Of a stretch of DNA of 5,174 nucleotides, positions 1 to 5,174 are shown one piece after another. Origin of the DNA: a bacterium (lineage in GTDB: Bacteria; Actinomycetota; Acidimicrobiia; Acidimicrobiales; CATQHL01). A program made the translations under genes and the position numbers. The stretch spans positions 1 through 5,174 of the forward strand of contig JAPONU010000156.1 in NCBI GenBank assembly GCA_026713745.1, given 5' to 3'. The notes under the pieces were generated by a model that made no database searches, was not told where the DNA came from, and worked only from the letters and a program-made list of their open reading frames with translations. Within the stretch, counting starts at the first letter, position 1, and every line of letters starts with the position of its first letter.

Positions 1-209
1 ACAAATCCAAGCCCGCCGCGCCGCCGAAGCCCGCGCCGACCGACAAACCGCCCGCGCCGACCAGCAAATCGCTGCCACAGCAGCCGCCGAGGCCCGCGCC
101 GGGATTGCTCATTCACACCGGCCGACCTGAGGCACGTGATGCGATCCGCCGCCTCGCCGAGGCCATCGTGCCCGAGTTGCGCGCCCACTGCTTCGTCGAG
201 GACGAGTGA
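1..209 (+). CDS. 3' end of an unidentified gene, Ala/Arg-rich, possible frame break
   Basis: The upstream part lies outside the window, and I do not recognise the family. The final stretch, from about position 100 to the TGA at 207-209, has strong G/C third positions and reads as a short helical tail ending HCFVEDE. In that same frame the first ~100 bases encode a Pro/Ala/Lys-rich segment. In the neighbouring frame, starting at position 2, the first ~105 bases give a heptad-like helix with repeated ARAD/ARAG units and a G-rich first codon position, which looks more like real coding. That second frame stops at 128-130. So this is either one gene with a Pro-rich linker before its tail, or a gene with a +1 frame break near 100-127. 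That some coding sequence ends at 209 is fairly likely; the exact frame upstream is uncertain. Confidence 0.45.
   Translation, partial: KSKPAAPPKPAPTDKPPAPTSKSLPQQPPRPAPGLLIHTGRPEARDAIRRLAEAIVPELRAHCFVEDE
30..101 (+). repeat. 21-bp periodic repeat (heptad codons)
   Basis: CCCGCGCCGACC occurs at 30-41 and again at 51-62, and its first nine bases recur at 93-101. The offsets are 21 and 42 bases, exactly one and two heptads of codons. In the frame beginning at position 2 they encode ARAD, ARAD and ARAG. This is the signature of a coiled-coil helix in the encoded protein rather than a DNA-level element. Confidence 0.5.
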
Positions 210-260
210 GCCCCGGATAGCAACGGCAGGTGGGTCGAGCCCGGCGTCACACGGCAGCGA

Positions 261-272
261 TACGGTGGGGCG
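261..272 (+). promoter_or_regulatory. Candidate -10 element for a leaderless endonuclease mRNA
   Basis: TACGGT at 261-266 matches the TANNNT form of actinobacterial -10 boxes. Its last base is seven bases before the ATG at 273, so transcription would start at or very near the start codon. No convincing -35 hexamer is visible. The only ribosome-binding-like run, GGTGGGG at 264-270, is too close to the ATG to be a normal Shine-Dalgarno. This is inference from spacing and a degenerate motif. Confidence 0.35.
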
Positions 273-929
273 ATGTCAAACTCACTCGATCTCAACGGCT
301 TGAAGGCCGCGGCTGCCGAGTTCGCCGAGTCACTGCGCGGCACACCGATCCCCGAGTTATTCGGCACAACAGACGGCAAGGCGCTGGGTACCTGGGTCGA
401 GGCGAGCTTCAACGAGTTCCTCGCCGAGCGGTACGCGTATGCGCCTGGAAGCGCAGCTCGCGGGATCGACTTCCCGGAACTGGAGGTTGATCTCAAGGCG
501 ACATTCATCAAACAACCGCAGTCATCGTGCCCGTTCCGCGACGCGTCGCAGAAGATCTTCGGGCTGGGCTACGACCTGCTCGTGTTCGTGTACCAGAAGA
601 CCGACACCCACGAGACCCAGTCTGCGGCAATCGATGTTCGCCACGCGCTGTTCATCGACCGGTCGCGGACCGGCGACTACCAGACGACGAGAGGAATCCT
701 CGACATCCTCGACCGCGGCGGGAATGTCGACGACCTCGTTGCCTTCATGGAGGAGCGAAATCTTCCTCTGGACGAGATCGGCCGCATCGCCTTGGCCGAG
801 CGAGTTCGCAGCGACCCCCCGACACAGGGCTACATCACGATCAGCAATGCCCTTCAGTGGCGGCTTCAGTATGGCCACGCAATCACGAACGCAGGAGGGG
901 TCGACGGTGTCCAAGACCTCGCCTCGTAA
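273..929 (+). CDS. Type II restriction endonuclease, PD-(D/E)XK-like
   Basis: A 218-residue protein expected to cut unmethylated DNA at the site protected by the methyltransferase encoded next. The likely active site is in GIDFPELEVDLKAT: D66, D73 and K75 fit the PD-(D/E)XK pattern, and E43 lies in the preceding helix WVEASFNEFL, where many such nucleases carry an extra acidic residue. Next comes the block QPQSSCPFRDASQKIFGLGY (81-100), a hydrophobic strand LLVFVY (102-107), and a C-terminal SNALQWRLQY (191-200) that I recall as conserved in restriction endonucleases of this type. The ATG at 273 leaves the motifs well inside the protein. The 3' end overlaps the methyltransferase gene by 23 bases, as expected for a restriction-modification operon. 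The order, nuclease first, is less protective on entry into a new host. The specificity cannot be read from sequence. The role rests on motifs plus context, with no frame damage seen. Confidence 0.82.
   Translation: MSNSLDLNGLKAAAAEFAESLRGTPIPELFGTTDGKALGTWVEASFNEFLAERYAYAPGSAARGIDFPELEVDLKATFIKQPQSSCPFRDASQKIFGLGYDLLVFVYQKTDTHETQSAAIDVRHALFIDRSRTGDYQTTRGILDILDRGGNVDDLVAFMEERNLPLDEIGRIALAERVRSDPPTQGYITISNALQWRLQYGHAITNAGGVDGVQDLAS
893..898 (+). promoter_or_regulatory. Strong Shine-Dalgarno fixing the methyltransferase start
   Basis: AGGAGG at 893-898 (followed by GG) lies 8 bases before the GTG at 907. It sits inside the 3' end of the endonuclease gene. It makes the GTG a much better start than the in-frame ATG at 871, which has no such site. 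A dedicated strong site would give the methyltransferase its own high translation rate. Confidence 0.8.
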
Positions 930-2520
930 AGAGTTCGGCGACTTCCAGACGCCTCGGGAGCTAGCAGTCGAGTGCGCTCAAGTTCTAGCGACGATCCAGC
1001 GTGGAACGCGCCGGGTACTGGAACCGACATGCGGTGCGGGGAGCTTCATGCTTGCTGCGGCCTCGGTCCTCGGGCCGTCCATCGAAATGCTGGGAGTAGA
1101 GATACAACCCACCCATGCCGACGTCGCTCGCCGCCTCCTCAACTGCTCGGACACCAAGGACGTTACGTGGCGAGTTGAGGTGGGCGACATGTTCCGGCAC
1201 GACTTGGCCACGCTCCAGTGGGAGACGGACGGGCCTCTGCTGGTCCTCGGGAATCCGCCATGGGTCACGTTGTCCGACCTCGGCGCGATGGACTCAATCC
1301 GGGTCCCCGACCGCACGAACCTGCGTTCCGTGCGGGGGATCGATGCGCTCACGGGTGAGTCAAACTTTGACGTCGCCGAGTACATCTGGATGCGGCTGCT
1401 CACGGAGTTGCGTGGAGAGGAGCCGACCGTCGCGCTCCTTTGCAAGACTTCTGTCGCACGCCGGGTTCTCACGCTGGCAGCCCACCTGGATCTACACGTG
1501 GCTGATTCGTTCCTGTGGCGCATCGACGCGAAGAAGTCGTTCGGGGTCGCAGTCGACGCCTGCCTCTTCGCTGTTCGGCTCGATGGGGCTAGCCACAACT
1601 ACCGATGCCAGGTCTTCGAGTCACTGGATGCAGGCTGTCCGACGAGCACCATGGGGTTGGTGGAGGGTGCTCTTGTTGCCGATGTGGATGCTCACGCGGT
1701 GTCTCGGCAATATGACGGGTCGTCGCCAGTCGAGTGGCGGCAGGGCGTCAAGCACGACTTGGCAGCTGTCATGGAGCTTCGCGCTGACGAGGGCGGCAAG
1801 CTCCACAACGCGCTCGGCGAGGCCGTTGAGGTCGAAGACGACTGGGTGTATCCACTCCTCAAGGGCTCAGATGTGAACGCGGGTCGGCCTCCGGAACGCT
1901 ACGTGATCGTGACTCAGCGGTCGCTGGCAGATGAGACGAGGAGCCACCGACACACAGCACCCAGGCTCTGGAGCTACCTGCAGACCCACGCGGAACAGTT
2001 CGCTGCCCGTAAGTCGTCGATCTACCGAAACCGAGCGGCCTTCTCGATGTTCGGCATCGGGCCCTACACATTCGCACCATGGAAGGTCGCAGTCTCGGGC
2101 CTCCACAAGGCCCCTAGGTTCCAGCTCGTAGGTCCAAGCGAGGGCCGGCCCGTCCTATTCGACGACACGTCGTACTTCCTGCCGTGCGAATCAGCGGCAG
2201 AAGCAGCCATCCTTCTCAGTGCGCTGACGAGTGAAGCCGCAACCCTCCTCCTCAAGTCGTTGCTGTTCGCTGACGCCAAGCGACCCGTGACGAAGAAACT
2301 GCTGCAGCGCATCGACCTCGCTGCCATTCTTCGCCACGACCGCGCCGGAGTCGAGAAGGACGCGCGGGCCGCTCTCGAAAAGGTCGGTCAGCACCTGGAT
2401 GCTGCGGCGCTCGCCCGAGTAGCCGACCAACTCTTGCAGCAATGGGGCGGGGCTCAGGATGCGCCGTCGCTCTTCGATGTCATCGACCTCGCTACACACG
2501 AGCCCGCCGGCGTCCACTGA
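907..2520 (+). CDS. N6-adenine DNA methyltransferase of the restriction-modification pair (gamma class)
   Basis: A 537-residue S-adenosylmethionine-dependent enzyme that methylates adenine at the N6 position in the recognition sequence of the neighbouring nuclease. Numbered from the GTG, motif X is FGDFQTP (10-16), motif I (SAM binding) is VLEPTCGAGSF (37-47), an acidic motif II-like residue is E65 in LGVEIQ, and the catalytic motif IV is NPPW (116-119). Later segments SNFDVAEYIW (152-161), LLCKTSVARRVL (177-188) and FGVAVDACLF (212-221) fit motifs V to VIII. The order X-I-IV followed by a long C-terminal half (about 230-537), presumably the target recognition domain, is that of gamma-class enzymes such as M.TaqI. 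The open frame extends upstream to 439, but that part only shadows the endonuclease gene. The start is set by AGGAGG, and the overlap suggests translational coupling. No broken motif is seen, so the enzyme looks active. Confidence 0.9.
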   Translation: MSKTSPRKEFGDFQTPRELAVECAQVLATIQRGTRRVLEPTCGAGSFMLAAASVLGPSIEMLGVEIQPTHADVARRLLNCSDTKDVTWRVEVGDMFRHDLATLQWETDGPLLVLGNPPWVTLSDLGAMDSIRVPDRTNLRSVRGIDALTGESNFDVAEYIWMRLLTELRGEEPTVALLCKTSVARRVLTLAAHLDLHVADSFLWRIDAKKSFGVAVDACLFAVRLDGASHNYRCQVFESLDAGCPTSTMGLVEGALVADVDAHAVSRQYDGSSPVEWRQGVKHDLAAVMELRADEGGKLHNALGEAVEVEDDWVYPLLKGSDVNAGRPPERYVIVTQRSLADETRSHRHTAPRLWSYLQTHAEQFAARKSSIYRNRAAFSMFGIGPYTFAPWKVAVSGLHKAPRFQLVGPSEGRPVLFDDTSYFLPCESAAEAAILLSALTSEAATLLLKSLLFADAKRPVTKKLLQRIDLAAILRHDRAGVEKDARAALEKVGQHLDAAALARVADQLLQQWGGAQDAPSLFDVIDLATHEPAGVH

Positions 2521-2527
2521 CCGCAGC

Positions 2528-2546
2528 CGTGAGCACGGCGCTCACG
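2528..2546 (+). terminator. Hairpin after the methyltransferase, possible terminator
   Basis: CGTGAGC (2528-2534) and GCTCACG (2540-2546) form a perfect 7-bp stem around the loop ACGGC, starting 8 bases after the last base of the methyltransferase stop codon. There is no T-run after it. High-GC actinobacteria often have such tail-less hairpins at operon ends, so termination is plausible but unproven. Confidence 0.45.
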
Positions 2547-2553
2547 AGAACGG

Positions 2554-2748
2554 TCATGGCGGATCGGATGGGTCCGCGGCGGCCTGCGCCGCCGCGTCGT
2601 AGCCGCCGCCCTCGGCGGCGCTCCGCAACCCGCGGTACACCGTCGATCGGTTCCGCCCCAAGCGGCGCGCCACATCGCGGACACCCACACCCGCCGCGCG
2701 CATCTCTTCAAACCGGCCGCGCTCGGTGGCGCTGAGTCTTTGTGCCAT
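2554..2748 (-). pseudogene. IS30-family transposase, N-terminal stub
   Basis: The reading frame gives 64 residues beginning MAQRLSATERGRFEEMRAAG, then a helix-turn-helix VRDVARRLGRNRSTVYRGLR (23-42) and GGGYDAAAQAAAD. This is the typical start of IS30-family transposases, where the helix-turn-helix binds the terminal repeats. Homology ends near residue 59, followed by an unrelated PSDPP and a stop, so the whole DDE catalytic domain is missing. GGAGGT at 2756-2761 (on the - strand) lies 7 bases before the ATG at 2748, so the start is secure. The usual Glu-Leu of STIxREL is replaced by Gly-Leu at 40-41. I found no terminal inverted repeats. The gene lies head-to-tail against the methyltransferase gene, and its distal part was probably lost by deletion. 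It cannot transpose by itself, but a DNA-binding peptide could still be made. Confidence 0.75.
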
Positions 2749-2890
2749 GCGGGACACCTCCATACCTCGCGCGGGCCCGGGGCGTCGGGCTCGAAGGGAG
2801 TGTCGACGCGACCGCCCTGACCGCCTCACGGATCCGCTTCAGGTCCGGGCTCTCCCTGCTGAGGAAGTCGGTACGCGCACGATGCGACAT
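2708..2890 (-). CDS. Small open frame of unknown function, upstream of the transposase stub
   Basis: A 60-residue frame starting MSHRARTDFLSRESPDLKRI, with good G/C third positions in its first ~35 codons, then low-complexity Arg/Pro sequence running across the ribosome binding site and start of the transposase stub. The ATG at 2890 is preceded by only a weak CAGAGG-like site. It could be a leftover gene fragment cut by the insertion event, a leader frame, or chance in GC-rich DNA. I recognise no family. It is the only possible gene in the stretch between 2749 and 2931. Confidence 0.2.
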   Translation of the reverse strand: MSHRARTDFLSRESPDLKRIREAVRAVASTLPSSPTPRARARYGGVPHGTKTQRHRARPV

Positions 2891-2906
2891 CGCCTCTGGG
2901 CGTACC

Positions 2907-2931
2907 TACCGTGGCCTACGGTGGCTAGTCG
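2907..2931 (+). promoter_or_regulatory. Candidate -10 and operator-like palindrome before the primase gene
   Basis: TACGGT at 2917-2922 resembles an actinobacterial -10 box, placing the transcription start near 2929, just before the GTG at 2932. The same bases form the right arm of an inverted repeat, ACCGT (2908-2912) and ACGGT (2918-2922) around GGCCT. No Shine-Dalgarno is visible upstream of the GTG. The eight bases TACGGTGG here are identical to those before the endonuclease start (261-268). No clear -35 hexamer is seen. Confidence 0.3.
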
Positions 2932-4551
2932 GTGAGTGCTGCGCAGGAGCCGTCCCGGTCACAGTTGTTGGCGGAGATCAACCGGCTGCGCGCCGAGATC
3001 GAGCGGCTCCACGACCTGATGGGCTTCAGCAGCAGGAAGTGCGACGGGCATCGCCGGGCATGGGAACCGACCCTGTTCGGCGGGGCCGCGACGACCTCTG
3101 AGGTCACTCAGACGTCGAGTCTAAGAGACAAGATCGACCTGATTCGGTCGCTGTACGGCGCACGGTCCGATGTCTATGCCCACAGGTGGGAGAACCCGAA
3201 CACCGGGAAGTCGGGTTGGTCGCCTGCGGTTCGTGGCGGCCGGCCGAACAAGCGGGCGGGGTCGAGGGACTATCTGCCGCTGACCGACGAAGTGCTCGCC
3301 TCGCATCTCCGGGGGGACATCACTATCGGGATCTACCCGCTGATGCGTGGCGACACATGCAAGTTGTTGGCCTGTGACTTCGATGGTGGCTCCTGGGCCT
3401 TGGATGCCCTCGCCTTCCTCGACCAGTGCCACGTCGTCGGCGTTCCCGCTTTGTTGGAGCGGTCACGATCCGGTGACGGCGCCCACGTGTGGGTGTTCTT
3501 CGAGCACCCCGTGACCGCTACGGCCGCCCGTGCGATGGGGATGGGCCTGTTGCGACAGGCGATGACCACGAGGGGCGAACTCGACTTGGCCAGCTATGAC
3601 CGGTTCTTCCCGTCACAGGACTTCATGCCCAAGGGCTCGTTCGGCAACCTCATCGCGCTTCCCCTCCAGGGTGAACGCGTCTCTCACGGCACGACGGTGT
3701 TCTTGGACCCGACATCGATGAACCCGTGGCCGGACCAGTGGGCAGTGCTCTCCAGCGTGTCGCGCATGTCGTGCGATGCAGTGGTTGCACTGGCCGACAC
3801 GCTCCGCCCAGTGACGGCCGGCCCGAGTCTGTCATTGGCTGACCTGGCCGGTTCCGAGGGCCCGAAGCCGCCTGTGGTGATCGAGGCTCAAATCGGCGGG
3901 ATGCTGTCGCTTCGCCGAGCCGGTCTGCCGCCCGCGTTCGTCGCTGGGCTGAAGCATCTGGCGTCTTTGGCGAACCCCGAGTTCTACGAGAAGGAACGGA
4001 TGCGGTTCTCCACGTGGGACACACCCCGGTTCATTCGCTGCTACCGCGAGGACCTCGAATGGATCCACCTCCCACGCGGCCTCATCAGCCATGTCACCGA
4101 ACTGGTCGAGAGGGCAGGAAGCCGACTCGACATCGCCGATCGCCGCCCCGACCCGTCGCTGGCTCGGCCTCACCGCCACTCCGTATCGCCGCGACGGGCT
4201 CGAAGGCATCATCGCTATGCAGTGCGGCCCGCCCCGCCACGAGACCCGCCCTGGCGACCTGCCCGACACGGCGCTCGTCCAACGTCGACTGATCGTGCAT
4301 CCCACAAGCTTCGTGCACGACGACACAGTCTCGATCCAGGAAGTCTTCGGCGCACTCGTCGAAGACGAGGAACGCACCAAGCAGATCTGCGCAGACCTTG
4401 TGCGAGCACTCGACGCCGGCCGGACCTGTCTTGTTCTCACCCAGCGGACCACCCACATCGACGCAATATGCCGCCAACTCGCCACCGCCGGGCACGACGC
4501 ACACATCCTCAAGGGCGGGCTCGGCAAGAAGGCTCTCGCCGCTGTCCATGA
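2932..4551 (+). CDS. Open frame carrying the AEP primase domain with an aberrant tail
   Basis: If translated, the first frame of the broken gene yields 539 residues. An N-terminal coiled-coil (LLAEINRLRAEIERLHDLM, 12-30) is followed by the segment LYGARSDVYAHRWE (74-87) and the primase core. Catalytic motif I is DFD (149-151), motif II is SRSGDGAHVW with H185 (178-187), and the third block runs from YDRFFPSQD (222-230) to GNLIALPLQG (238-247). A helical linker with LKHLASLANPEFYEKERMRF (340-359) follows. After about residue 401 the frame leaves the helicase frame, and the last ~138 residues are Arg/Pro/His-rich, typical of out-of-frame GC-rich DNA. The GTG at 2932 is the first possible start after the in-frame TAG at 2926. 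A Cys-rich knuckle that I recall between the WSPA and YLPLTD regions in some relatives is absent here. The primase motifs look intact, so a stand-alone primase fragment remains possible. Confidence 0.6.
   Translation: MSAAQEPSRSQLLAEINRLRAEIERLHDLMGFSSRKCDGHRRAWEPTLFGGAATTSEVTQTSSLRDKIDLIRSLYGARSDVYAHRWENPNTGKSGWSPAVRGGRPNKRAGSRDYLPLTDEVLASHLRGDITIGIYPLMRGDTCKLLACDFDGGSWALDALAFLDQCHVVGVPALLERSRSGDGAHVWVFFEHPVTATAARAMGMGLLRQAMTTRGELDLASYDRFFPSQDFMPKGSFGNLIALPLQGERVSHGTTVFLDPTSMNPWPDQWAVLSSVSRMSCDAVVALADTLRPVTAGPSLSLADLAGSEGPKPPVVIEAQIGGMLSLRRAGLPPAFVAGLKHLASLANPEFYEKERMRFSTWDTPRFIRCYREDLEWIHLPRGLISHVTELVERAGSRLDIADRRPDPSLARPHRHSVSPRRARRHHRYAVRPAPPRDPPWRPARHGARPTSTDRASHKLRARRHSLDPGSLRRTRRRRGTHQADLRRPCASTRRRPDLSCSHPADHPHRRNMPPTRHRRARRTHPQGRARQEGSRRCP
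4132..4145 (+). repeat. Tandem ATCGCCG pair at the helicase deletion junction
   Basis: ATCGCCG occurs at 4132-4138 and again at 4139-4145. Primase-linker homology ends in the first copy (frame 1, SRLDI) and helicase homology begins just after the second (frame 2, RRWLGL). Short repeats at a breakpoint are what slippage or microhomology-mediated deletion leaves, although this motif is common in GC-rich DNA. Confidence 0.4.
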
Positions 4552-4627
4552 CGCGATCGCTGCACCCGACAAGGACACCGGGATCGTGGTCGTCGCTACC
4601 GGCTCCTACCTCGGCGAAGGCTTCGAC

Positions 4628-4630
4628 TGA
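4628..4630 (+). other. In-frame TGA replacing an expected Cys codon in helicase motif V region
   Basis: Reading through gives GEGFD, TGA, PQLDTLFLAFPIAFKGRVV, continuous with helicase relatives that I recall as having Cys at this place. TGC or TGT to TGA is one base change. The gene is already broken upstream, so a nonsense mutation after loss of function is the simplest reading; the selenocysteine alternative is weak. Confidence 0.7.
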
Positions 4631-4838
4631 CCCCAACTCGACACTCTCTTCCTCGCCTTTCCCATCGCGTTCAAGGGGCGAGTCGTGCAATACGTCGGCC
4701 GACTCCTCCGAGCCCACGGCACCAAATGCGACATCGAACTCCACGACTACGTCGACGAACACGTCACCGTCCTTGCCCGCATGCACACCAAACGCCTCAC
4801 CGCCTACAAGACGCTCGGATTCGAAATCTGATTCGGGC

Positions 4839-5174
4839 TCAGCGGTCGGCGCCGAGCAGCACGGCGTTGTGGTATTGGGCGCCCGAACCGGCGCCGGTCA
4901 CCAGGGCCACCTCGGCGCCGGGCACCTGTGACGGCCCGGCGGTGTCGCGGATCTGGCGCACCGCCTCGATGATCTTCAGCGTCGGGCCTCCCCAGCCCAC
5001 GTGCGAGTACGCCATGAGGCCCCCGTCGGTGTTGGTGGGATGCCGGCCGTCGAGCCCGACGCCGGCCTCGGCCAGGTAGTCAACACCCTCGCCCTCGCCG
5101 CAGAATCCCAGCGTCTCGAACTGCCGGATCACCTCGAAGGTGTTGATGTCGTAGAGCTCGAAGACGTCCACGTC
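4839..5174 (-). CDS. Thiolase-fold enzyme (acetyl-CoA acetyltransferase / lipid-transfer type), C-terminal part
   Basis: The gene starts beyond the right edge, and 111 C-terminal residues are visible, ending at the TGA 4841-4839. The fragment begins DVDVFELYDINTF, then LGFCGEGEG (22-30), HPTNTDGGLMAYSHVG (45-60) and a conserved EAVRQIRD helix, closing with VALVTGAGSGAQYHNAVLL. This is the C-terminal domain of thiolase superfamily proteins of the SCP-x/lipid-transfer branch, which act on acyl-CoA thioesters in fatty acid or sterol side-chain breakdown. C25 and H58 lie where catalytic residues of that branch are found, but the second catalytic Cys (CxG) of classical thiolases is replaced by GAGSG, so it may not be a true condensing or cleaving thiolase. 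It converges on the broken helicase with 7 bases between stop codons and no room for a separate terminator. The substrate is unknown. Confidence 0.8.
   Translation of the reverse strand, partial: DVDVFELYDINTFEVIRQFETLGFCGEGEGVDYLAEAGVGLDGRHPTNTDGGLMAYSHVGWGGPTLKIIEAVRQIRDTAGPSQVPGAEVALVTGAGSGAQYHNAVLLGADR

Larger units (their letters stand above)
2932..4831 (+). pseudogene. TOTE-type AEP primase / superfamily 2 helicase, broken by deletion, frame shift and stop
   Basis: The intact relatives are single proteins with an archaeo-eukaryotic primase domain followed by an SF2 DEAD/DEAH helicase, assigned to TOTE conflict systems thought to act against mobile DNA. Here the primase part reads from the GTG at 2932 to about residue 401 (near 4134). 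The sequence then continues as helicase only in the next frame, with RRWLGLTATPYRRD from 4154 (motif III TAT at 4172-4180), LVLTQRT as motif IV, VVVATGSYLGEGFD as motif V up to 4627, and QYVGRLLR as motif VI at 4688-4711, ending KTLGFEI at the TGA 4829-4831. No GxGKT or DExH motif exists anywhere between the halves, so motifs I and II are deleted. The TGA at 4628-4630 interrupts GEGFD-PQLDTLFLA. Three defects make a working primase-helicase impossible without recoding. Confidence 0.85.

Noticed and set aside
439..906. Upstream extension of the methyltransferase reading frame to an ATG at 439
   Set aside because: This part is Arg/Ser/Thr-rich and is only the out-of-frame shadow of the endonuclease gene. 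The first methyltransferase motif begins at FGDFQTP just after the GTG at 907, which has a strong ribosome binding site.
2870..2906. Inverted repeat GGTACGC (2870-2876) and GCGTACC (2900-2906) with a 23-base spacer
   Set aside because: A 7-base match at this distance is expected several times by chance in a GC-rich window of this size, and nothing links it to the IS30 end.
2742..3101. + strand open frame of 119 codons crossing the primase start
   Set aside because: It overlaps the primase coding sequence in another frame and the transposase stub on the other strand, and shows no family resemblance.
4014..4292. + strand frame of 92 codons across the deletion junction
   Set aside because: Its composition is Arg/Pro/Ser-rich and it is the third frame of the primase-helicase region, with no homology-like motif.
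4653..4680. A weak hairpin (TCGCCTTT with AAGGGGCGA) after the in-frame TGA, considered as a SECIS element
   Set aside because: It has G-U pairs and a large loop, lies in sequence already constrained by conserved helicase codons, and the gene is broken upstream, so selenocysteine insertion is not supported.
3832..4786. Long open frames on the - strand opposite the primase-helicase (about 250 and 230 codons)
   Set aside because: They run antisense to clearly homologous coding sequence, show no recognisable motif, and such antisense frames are expected in GC-rich DNA.

Overview
The window is GC-rich double-stranded DNA with strong G/C preference at third codon positions, a GTG start behind a strong Shine-Dalgarno, and two genes that look leaderless or nearly so. 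This fits a high-GC actinobacterium. The partial thiolase at the right edge is an ordinary metabolic gene and fits the same picture. The exact genus cannot be read from the sequence.

Layout, left to right. (1) Positions 1-209 hold the C-terminal end of an unidentified gene on the + strand. Its first ~105 bases look like an Ala/Arg-rich heptad-repeat helix in one frame, and its end reads well in the next frame, so a frame break is possible. (2) Positions 273-2520 hold a compact two-gene type II restriction-modification module: a 218-residue PD-(D/E)XK-like endonuclease followed, with a 23-base overlap, by a 537-residue gamma-class N6-adenine DNA methyltransferase (NPPW motif). A hairpin lies 7 bases after its stop codon. 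(3) Positions 2554-2748 on the - strand hold the N-terminal helix-turn-helix stub of an IS30-family transposase, with its own ribosome binding site but no catalytic domain. (4) Positions 2932-4831 hold the remains of a TOTE-type archaeo-eukaryotic primase (AEP) plus superfamily 2 helicase gene. The AEP half is complete in its visible motifs. The helicase half has lost motifs I and II (Walker A and DEAD/DEAH) through an internal deletion that also shifts the frame, and it carries an in-frame TGA where a Cys codon is expected. (5) Positions 4839-5174 on the - strand hold the C-terminal part of a thiolase-fold enzyme, convergent with the broken helicase and only 7 bases from it.

Taken together this looks like a small defence or mobile island next to core metabolism: an apparently intact restriction-modification pair, a decayed TOTE conflict-system protein and an insertion-sequence scar. 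The restriction pair should work as a unit, with the methyltransferase protecting host sites from the nuclease. The TOTE protein can no longer act as a primase-helicase, but its primase half could still be made with a foreign tail. No tRNA, rRNA, CRISPR array or attachment site was recognised. Positions 210-272 hold only the candidate promoter of the endonuclease gene.
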